From the NCBI GenBank assembly GCA_023053685.1, contig JALIGW010000003.1:51790496-51854495 (forward strand): a stretch of DNA of 64,000 nt, in the 5' to 3' direction. Numbering within the stretch: the stretch's first letter is position 1; each line of letters opens with the position of its first letter. This DNA comes from Diadophis punctatus similis. Lineage: Eukaryota > Chordata > Lepidosauria > Squamata > Dipsadidae. Below, in pieces: positions 57,392 to 64,000 of the stretch. A program made the translations under genes and the position numbers. The notes under the pieces are model-generated. The model was not told the origin of the DNA. It ran no database searches and worked only from the letters and a program-made list of their open reading frames with translations.

Positions 57392-60300
57392 TTTGTGATG
57401 AACCCTAACAATAAAGCTTTTTGTAAGGTTATTTAGGGGCTTGTTGTTCATTGGTTTACATTTTTTGTTGAAAAACTTATTTCTAAATCAGTCTGTTACT
57501 TTAACTTTTATGGAAAGCAGAGATCTTAACATAATTTTTTGTTTCAGTAGACAGTTCAGTTCTTGATGAAACTGAGACTACAAATCTTTAGAACTAATTT
57601 GTAACAAACCTTAAAGAAACAGACACCCCAACTTCCTCCAGTTGGTTCTCTTCAAGTTGTTTTAAACTATACCTGCGTTTCTATATATAATTAAAAAATC
57701 TCTGGGTGAAAAGAACATAGACTTAAGTAGAGAATGAAATGTGTGAAAGGTTTTATATATTGGCTTTGTATGACACATTGCCAGTCTAAAAAAAAATCAT
57801 TTTTTTCCCATTCAGTCAAGAAAGTCTTGATTACTTCATCTGTGATTTATGGAATAAATGAGATGAGGTGCCCATATCCAACCAAAATCAGGGCTGGGAT
57901 TTGCTCATAATTCCTATGTCTTTCCACTCCAGATCAAATGTTAATTATTAACAATCATTATTAAATAATATTTCCTTTATATTGCGGAAAGTTAGCAGGC
58001 ATTTTACATAAAAGTTTCAAAGTAATTTTATGGATAATAGTATTCTTATGAAGGAAGCCCAATCTCACTCTCTTTCAAGGTAACCTGGGTAACCTATTTG
58101 GTGTTACATACCGGGGTCTTAAGAGCCATCATACATTCCCAATCATTAGTAGACTTAACTCATTACATCTTTGAAAGTTGGCCTTCTCAGTCTTACTCAG
58201 CCCAACCTGTTTTGTCCTCTGCCCTTCACATAATTGCATTTGTCGATGTGTTGATCTTTGTTGCATGCAGCCGTATATCCAGATTAAACTCCTTGTGATT
58301 TCTTGTAATCAAAATATGCCAGTAAAAGAGCAAGGGGTCTGCCTTAATTCAAAAGATTAAGTATTTTCATATTTGCTGAGCTTGCTCCTTTATTATCACT
58401 TTTTCTGACTTGCCATCTCTTAAGTTTTAAATTTTCACAGAATATGAAAAAGCATGTCGGTCCTGGAGACTCTTTTCCCTGTTCCTTAATATGCACCTCC
58501 ATTTCTGACCCAGAAAGAGACAGACAAGCTGCTAAGCAAAACACACAAGAATATGGCTGTGATGCTTTGATGTGCCAAAGTCTGCCTCTCCAAACAAGTA
58601 AATTACAAGGCTAAATTGTAATGATCCAGAGTCATTTAATTAGCAGGCGGGAAAACTATCTGGCTCTCTGCTAAAAGCATGGCTGTGCATCTTTCAGCTA
58701 TAACTGTGTTCTCAGGAAATTCTTCGGTCCTCAACAACAGCAAATATACTGTTTTTATTTCATAGCATTCTCCAGGGAGCATTAAGGATTAGTGGGGAGA
58801 TTAGTGTGACTTTGTTAAGAAAACATTGCATAAAAAGTAATTGTGTCCTTGCGCCTAAAAGTAAGGAAGGAATGGCATCCCTGGAGAATGGCTTGCTCAG
58901 TCAGATGAATCCATCATTTCCCCTATCTGAGACAGGAAATCTGAAGGGTCCAAGCATGGCTTCATCAAGCTTTTCCCATGAGTTGGATATGTGCATCCAG
59001 CGTATGTGTTTACTACCTACTCCACTGCCCTGGCTTATGTGACAATTGTCTCCTGTATGTGCACAGTAGAGAGAATAACAGTTAATTGAGTGTAGGCTAT
59101 GTTGCCTAGGTCAGCTGTTATGAGTCAACTGCATGGGATTCTCATGGCCATGAGGGAAGACCTTGATTAGGAGTCAAATAACTTCATAACTTCTAGAGTC
59201 TCCTCTAGACGAGATGGGCAGCACATAAATCTAATAGAAAAACAAATGATAGAAATATTTCAGACTGTCTTCACTTACTTACCTGGCCCAAACTCCTATT
59301 GACAGAGGTAGCATGGCAGATGAGAAGTGGATAGTTGAGGCATCTCATGAACCATGGCAGTAAGGTAGGATAGCTATCTGCCCTGTTCAGAAGGACCTGT
59401 CACTTATGTTTCAGCCCTATTTCCTCTGTTGATGGAAGCCATTGAAGGGTGGACTGGAGGACTCTATTATTTTAAAATGTCAGGAAGGAAAATACAGCAC
59501 CAGCGCAAGCCTATTTGCTTCTGAAATAGGATATTTGGAACACATTTCCCCCCAAACTTTTCAAAACTACGACATGCTCCTTAAAGATGCTCTCTAGTAG
59601 GAAACTTGCTGTCAGTTCTTTATTAAAGAGAAGTCAGAATACTGTAAGCAATGTCCTTTTCTGTCTTCCCTAGATTCTGGCACTCCAATTTTTCCACAGT
59701 CCCATATTAATAAAGACCCACTGCAGCAGATTATATTCTAGCTATAGTTCACAGAATCTAGTTTCTACCCTACTTCTCAAATTCTTTAAAATGATTTACT
59801 TTCCCTTTAAAAGAAAACAGGTTTCTAACCTTTTGTGCTCCTGGGAGAAAACCATGGAGGCAGTTGCTATTTCAGATATTGAGATCATTTATTATGTATC
59901 TGCTGTTTCTTAGCAGTTAGCATTTCCTTCCTTTTCAAACTTCTGTATCCTTTCAGATGAGTGTGTCTTTAAACTATAATTTACTCAGCAGTCTTCCAGT
60001 CTTTAAAAAAGCAAATGATTTTTTTTTAAAAAAAACCCTCCATCCTCCCATGCAAATTGCATAGATTATTAGATTTACTCAAGAATATGGAAATAGATGA
60101 TTCTAAAACTACAAATGAGCTCACTCTTTTGACTTCATGCATTCAAATCCCTTAATGCAAGACCAAGAGCCCAAACAGGCCACAAGGTGTTTTCAGTTCA
60201 TGTTAAAATCACTTCCAATTTAGAATGTTCAGTTTTAAAAGACAAATATAGAAACACCCCACAGCATGGGAGCTTCCTTTCCTGAGTGAGCAGCTGCCTT

Positions 60301-60492
60301 GACATGCTCGCTGGGATCTTACTGCTGTTCCCTTTTACTTGGAGTAGCAGGAAAGGATTTACAGGCAAGTGACTTTGCTTTTAAACTATTCCTGACAGCC
60401 TTACATTCTTTTCTCATCCATAAATACTTTTGATTCCCTTACTGAGTACAACCCAGGGAGTTCCCGTTCTTGACTCCTTATTGGTCTTCATG
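57392..60492. other. Unique DNA, 3.1 kb, with possible conserved block
   Basis: No transposon end is recognised except a possible SINE/LINE tail near 59205-59245 ('gagatgggcagcacataaatc'). The stretch 58540-58760 is free of repeat signatures and has homeodomain-type TTTAATTAG, so it is a candidate conserved non-coding element. No coding frame of note. Confidence 0.4.
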
Positions 60493-60500
60493 CCTTAGAA

Positions 60501-60599
60501 CAGAGGTCTTCAAACTTGGCAACTTTAAGCTATGCTGGCTGGAGAATTCTGGGAGTTGAAGTCCACAAGTCTTAAAGTTGCCAAGTTTGGGGACCCCTG
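60501..60599. mobile_element. Palindromic hAT MITE, family B, copy 3 (99 bp)
   Basis: Ends CAGAGGTCTTCAAACTTGGC and GTTTGGGGACCCCTG, with a perfect 8-bp duplication CCTTAGAA at 60493-60500 and 60600-60607. It is 36 bp shorter than copies 1 and 2 because part of the left arm near the centre is missing. Confidence 0.9.
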
Positions 60600-60607
60600 C
60601 CTTAGAA

Positions 60608-61254
60608 CTTGCCTTGTATTCTGGTTGCCTACTTATCTTAGTCCACCATTATTCCAAAGCTCTGGTCATAATAAGAGTTTCTGAATGGGATGAGATTGGT
60701 TTCTTGCACCCGCATGAGTTAATAAAGCAAGAGAATCTTGGAGGAAATAAGTTGCATTTTATTCCTCTTATCAGAACTGACTCACTGGCTGGAAATGTTT
60801 AGGAAATCACTTTTGATACTCTAGATGATGATAATAATAATAATTCAGGCTATCAGGAAGGCATAAGCACAGTCTTCTAGGGGTTTTTTTGTCCTAAAAA
60901 AGTGGGCTTAAAAATATGGGGGAAAGTTGTAATTTAAATTCTGTGGTTTTAAACAAGAGTTATTATATCATAAGAGGAAGAGGTGGAGCATCTTAACTAA
61001 GATGCTAAGAACAGATTAATCCCTTTTCACTGTTTCTTCCATAGATATAGGACATTCATTTTTTTCCTCTCTCCAGGCTCCCGTTCTTAATTAATTAATT
61101 CTGAATTTAGTTTATTTGGGAATTTACAGAGCTCTGAATTGTAGGCTAGCACTCAACAATAGACAATGTAGTGTTTTCCATAGTGAAATAAGATTCCGTG
61201 AGTAATTCACAGTAATCCTGAAAATAAAAATCTTTATGGTTCTTCAAATATTCA
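60608..61254. other. Unique sequence, no gene seen
   Basis: No recognisable element. Confidence 0.4.
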
Positions 61255-61774
61255 TTCGTTCAATTTATGTAGCTGTCCATCTCAAATATATGACCCTGGG
61301 TGGCTTACAAGTTAAAACAACAACAACAACAACAACAGCAGCAGCAGCAGCAACAACAACAACCAACCTCATATAAATAAAAAGCAATGAAAAAGTTAAA
61401 ACAATTAAAACAAATACCAGAAACTAATACATGGGCAAGTGTCAACCAACAGCTTACAAACAATGCAACAATTTCACAGGTTCCCTTCCAGACTTTCATA
61501 GGATCTCCAGGCCTGATGGCACAGCTGCATCTTCAGAGCCTCCTGAAAGGCCAGGAAGGTCAGGGCCCATCTAAGATTCAGAGAACTAATGGTCTGAAGG
61601 GCAGGTGCCACAGCAGTTAAAGAACCTTGTCCTGCGTCTTATCAGATGAAACCCCTTCATAGAAAAGACCTCTAACATGTCCTTTCCACTGGATGTGATG
61701 GGAGAGGTAGATGTATTTGAGACGGACCCTCAAGTAACATTCCCATGCCATGTAGAGCTGTATAGATCATAATT
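61255..61774 (-). mobile_element. Decayed LINE 3' fragment
   Basis: The minus strand near 61740-61770 reads like the L2-type block 'acctttaaagccctacatggc' in degraded form. The plus-strand phrases 'gcctcctgaaaggccaggaagg' and 'gggcaggtgccacagcagtta' recall LINE 3' ends common in squamates. A (CAA)n-(CAG)n-(CAA)n array at 61317-61363 lies within it. Family uncertain. Confidence 0.35.
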
Positions 61775-62040
61775 CAGAGGTGGGCTGCTGGGAGTTCGCA
61801 GGGGTTTGCGAGAACCTCCAACTAAGATTCTGTGCAGTTCAGAGAACCCCCAAATCCCATTCCTGGCTGGCCCTGCCCAACCCACCCCATCCCTCCCAGG
61901 AGTCCCCATGCGGCCCGCTTTGGATGCAAGTAAGTGCAGGGGCACATGGAGGCTCGTGGAGGGTGAAAAATGGGCCAACCAGAAGTTCAAGAAGGCCGGA
62001 AACGGGCCTGTTTCCAACCTCCAGATAGGCCTTGACTCTT
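61775..62040 (+). mobile_element. Possible hAT MITE fragment, left end only
   Basis: Starts CAGAGGTGGGCTGCTGGGAG, close to family A termini but with GGGCTGCT in place of GGGTTCCT. No matching right terminus or duplication is found before the mariner-like repeat begins. It may be truncated or a different hAT family. Confidence 0.4.
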
Positions 62041-62054
62041 TCGTTTAACATCTA

Positions 62055-62339
62055 TTTAAAGTTATGATGGTGCTGAAAAAAGTAACTTATGACTGTTCTC
62101 GCATTTATGACTCTTTGCAGTCACATGATAAAAATTCAGGTGCTTGGCAACCGGCATGCATTTATGAAGGTTGCAGCATCCCAGGGTCCTGGGATTGCCA
62201 TTTATGACCTTTCCAGGGGACTCCCAAAAGCAAACTCAATGGAGGAAATTGGATTCAAAAGGTTAATAAATCAGGCACAACTCATCCAACGACTGTACTG
62301 CTTAGTGATGGATTGTGATTGTAAGTTGAGGTATACCTG
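62055..62339. mobile_element. Mariner-like repeat, left end decayed
   Basis: The family motifs 'gctgaaaaaagtaacttatgac', 'cagtcacatgat' and 'gcttggcaaccgg' are clear, and the right end 'aagttgaggtatacctg' is followed by TA. The left terminus is not recognisable. Confidence 0.65.
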
Positions 62340-62436
62340 TATATTAATAGTGCAAACTTTCACATTGCAAATAATTGTTCCTCAGATTCAGTATTTAAAA
62401 AGTATGAGGATGTGGTCTAATTTATCAAATTATTTT

Positions 62437-63220
62437 TTTTCTAAATAGTCTTTATTAATTTTTCCTTTAAAACAAACAAACATATATATACAAAAACATA
62501 CAATAAACTAACAACATACAACACAGACATAACATACATCTGAATCAAACAAGTAAAACAGTTTCAATTTTCCTTTACAGCTTATCGATATTATTTTCTT
62601 ATATACTTACAATTTACAATATTATCCTTATTTTATTCTATTATTGTTATAATATAAAATAAATCATTTTCAGTAGATTGAGTCACCCATTTCTTTTTCA
62701 ACATCTATTTCATTTGCATTACATACCGTAAATATCTAGTTTTTCTCATATTAATTACACAGAAAGTAAAGTATTATAATTCTTAATAGTTTCTTAATTT
62801 ATAGAGCTATTTTATAGTAGATTTTGATATTTATTTTGTTTTAACCAATTGTACCACCTATCCCAAGCTTTGTAGAAGTCTGTTTCATCTTTATCCTGAA
62901 GCTCCAATGATAATTTACTAATTTCAGCGCATTCTAGAATTTTCCTAACAACAGTAAACATAGTCGATATTAAGTTGGTTTTCCAATTTTGCGCATATAC
63001 AATTCTGGCAGCAGTAGTAATGTGGAGTATCATGTATCTGTCTTCTTTCGTGGTTTTCTCCCTAAAAATACCCAATAAAAATAACTCCGGTTTTACGTCA
63101 ATCTCTCACACGATAATTTGTTCTAGGCAGGTTTTGATTTTATTCCAAAATAGGTTCGCCTTTGGGCACGTCCACCAAAGATGGTAGTACGTTCCCTTTT
63201 CTTTTTGGCATTTCCAACAC
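62437..63220 (-). mobile_element. L1 LINE 3' end, minus strand
   Basis: On the minus strand it carries the end of L1 ORF2, including CxxC-type K..KGTYYHLWWTCPKANLFWNKIKTCL near 63120-63220 and YNWLKQNKYQNLL near 62815, then a 3' UTR and a poly(A) tail (T run at about 62432-62440). A 12-bp target duplication TCAAATTATTTT lies at 62425-62436 and 63221-63232. The 'HLWWTCP' block is the L1 C-terminal zinc-knuckle-like signature. The copy is 5'-truncated; the frame is broken around 63080-63110. Confidence 0.87.
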
Positions 63221-63480
63221 TCAAATTATTTTCTATCTGATCTTTTAAATTAAAAAATCTGGGGCCTTTTGCATAGGAAGTTAGAGTCCTTGTATTCAAA
63301 AGACTTCTAGATACTCTGTTAGCTAGGAAACCAAACAAGATCATGAAGATGCATTATAATAACAAGATTAAAGTTGTCTCAGGCTAGGCCACACTATTGG
63401 TCCAACTTTGTAGTCTTCCCCATTTAGTACAACTTGATGCTGTTCAGATATATTAGAATTCAACTCTCCTAATTGAGGAT

Positions 63481-63803
63481 GCTGAGCTTCTCGATTGAAA
63501 GGTCGGCAGTTCAGCGGTTCGAATCCCTAGTGCTGCGCAATGGGGTGAGCTCCCGTTACTTGTCCCAGCTTCTGCCAACCTAGCAGTTCGAAAGCATGTA
63601 AAAATGCAAGTACAAAAATAGGGACCACCTTTGGTGGGAAGGTAACAGCGTTCCGTGCGCCTTTGGCATTTAGTCATGCCGGCTACATGACCACGGAGAC
63701 GTCTTCAGACAGTGCTGGCTCTTCGGCTTTGAAACGGAGATGAGTGTGTACCCCTAGAGTTGGGAACAACTAGCACATATGTGCGAGGGGAACTTTACCT
63801 TTT
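63481..63803 (+). mobile_element. tRNA-derived SINE with ACCTTT-type tail
   Basis: Box-B-like GGTTCGAATCCC lies at 63516-63527. The body is 'gggtgagctcccgttacttg', 'gaccacctttggtgggaagg', 'gccggctacatgaccacgg' and 'ctagagttgggaacaactag', then 'aactttacctttt'. A perfect 11-bp target duplication TAATTGAGGAT flanks it (63470-63480, 63804-63814). It lacks the start of the tRNA head. This is a common squamate SINE that differs from Sauria SINE; I do not recall its name with certainty. Confidence 0.85.
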
Positions 63804-63814
63804 TAATTGAGGAT

Positions 63815-64000
63815 TGCAAAGCCCAACATCTCTTGAAGGTAACCAAGAGCAAAATCATCTATTCTGGTTGAACTGGTTCTGCAAAGGCTCATATACTTCT
63901 ATTGGTTGCTGTTTTGCCTTTTAAAAGTAAAGAATTTGGGGCATTTTGCATGAGAAGTTAGAACCCCTGTAGCTGAAAGACCAATAGAAAGATAAAATTC
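63815..64000. other. Window edge; diverged repeat of 63256-63320
   Basis: The last 70 bases share an order of short blocks with 63256-63310 (see findings). No gene seen. Confidence 0.4.

Overview
The window looks like non-coding nuclear DNA from a squamate reptile, most likely a snake. I find no convincing host protein-coding gene, tRNA or rRNA gene. The background is AT-rich. Most of what can be recognised is transposable elements: Sauria-type SINEs, CR1, L2 and L1 LINEs, a Gypsy reverse-transcriptase fragment, a solo LTR, and many short non-autonomous DNA transposons. An (AATAG)n microsatellite sits directly on the tail of a CR1/L2-type LINE; LINE-seeded AATAG repeats of this kind are reported from advanced snakes. 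That supports the snake call but does not prove it.

Layout. 0-5 kb: compound tetranucleotide repeat, a MIR-like SINE, a palindromic hAT MITE, then about 3 kb of plain AT-rich DNA. 5-8.5 kb: hAT MITE, fragments of an unplaced LINE, a small TA-flanked MITE and a LINE tail. 8.5-14 kb: mostly unique, with one hAT MITE. 14-25.5 kb: a mariner-like element carrying a Sauria SINE, an L2 LINE with one stop codon just before its YADD motif, a 2.7 kb CR1-type LINE on the minus strand, nested SINEs, and two CR1 3' ends, one followed by a four-phase trinucleotide array. 26-30 kb: a 645-bp TA-flanked MITE with internal tandem repeats, and a 2.4 kb hAT-flanked composite with a GC-rich core. 31-43 kb: Gypsy fragment, CR1 fragment, six hAT elements and mariner-like copies. 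43-57 kb: long unique stretches, LINE fragments, microsatellites, a hAT MITE, a solo LTR with a 5-bp duplication and L1 pieces. 57-64 kb: unique DNA with possible conserved non-coding sequence, a hAT MITE, mariner-like and L1 copies, and a SINE.

The most coherent system is a family of hAT MITEs (family A, ten copies), eight with perfect 8-bp target duplications. Several copies carry intact TGCGCATGCGCA motifs (NRF1-like), TGACGTCA (CRE-like) and a GGTAAGT splice-donor-like motif close to one terminus, and one sub-family has an internal 123-bp unit amplified to three copies. A second, palindromic hAT family (family B) has three copies that all inserted at CCTTAGNN. All of this was read by eye; family names from memory need a RepeatMasker/Repbase check.
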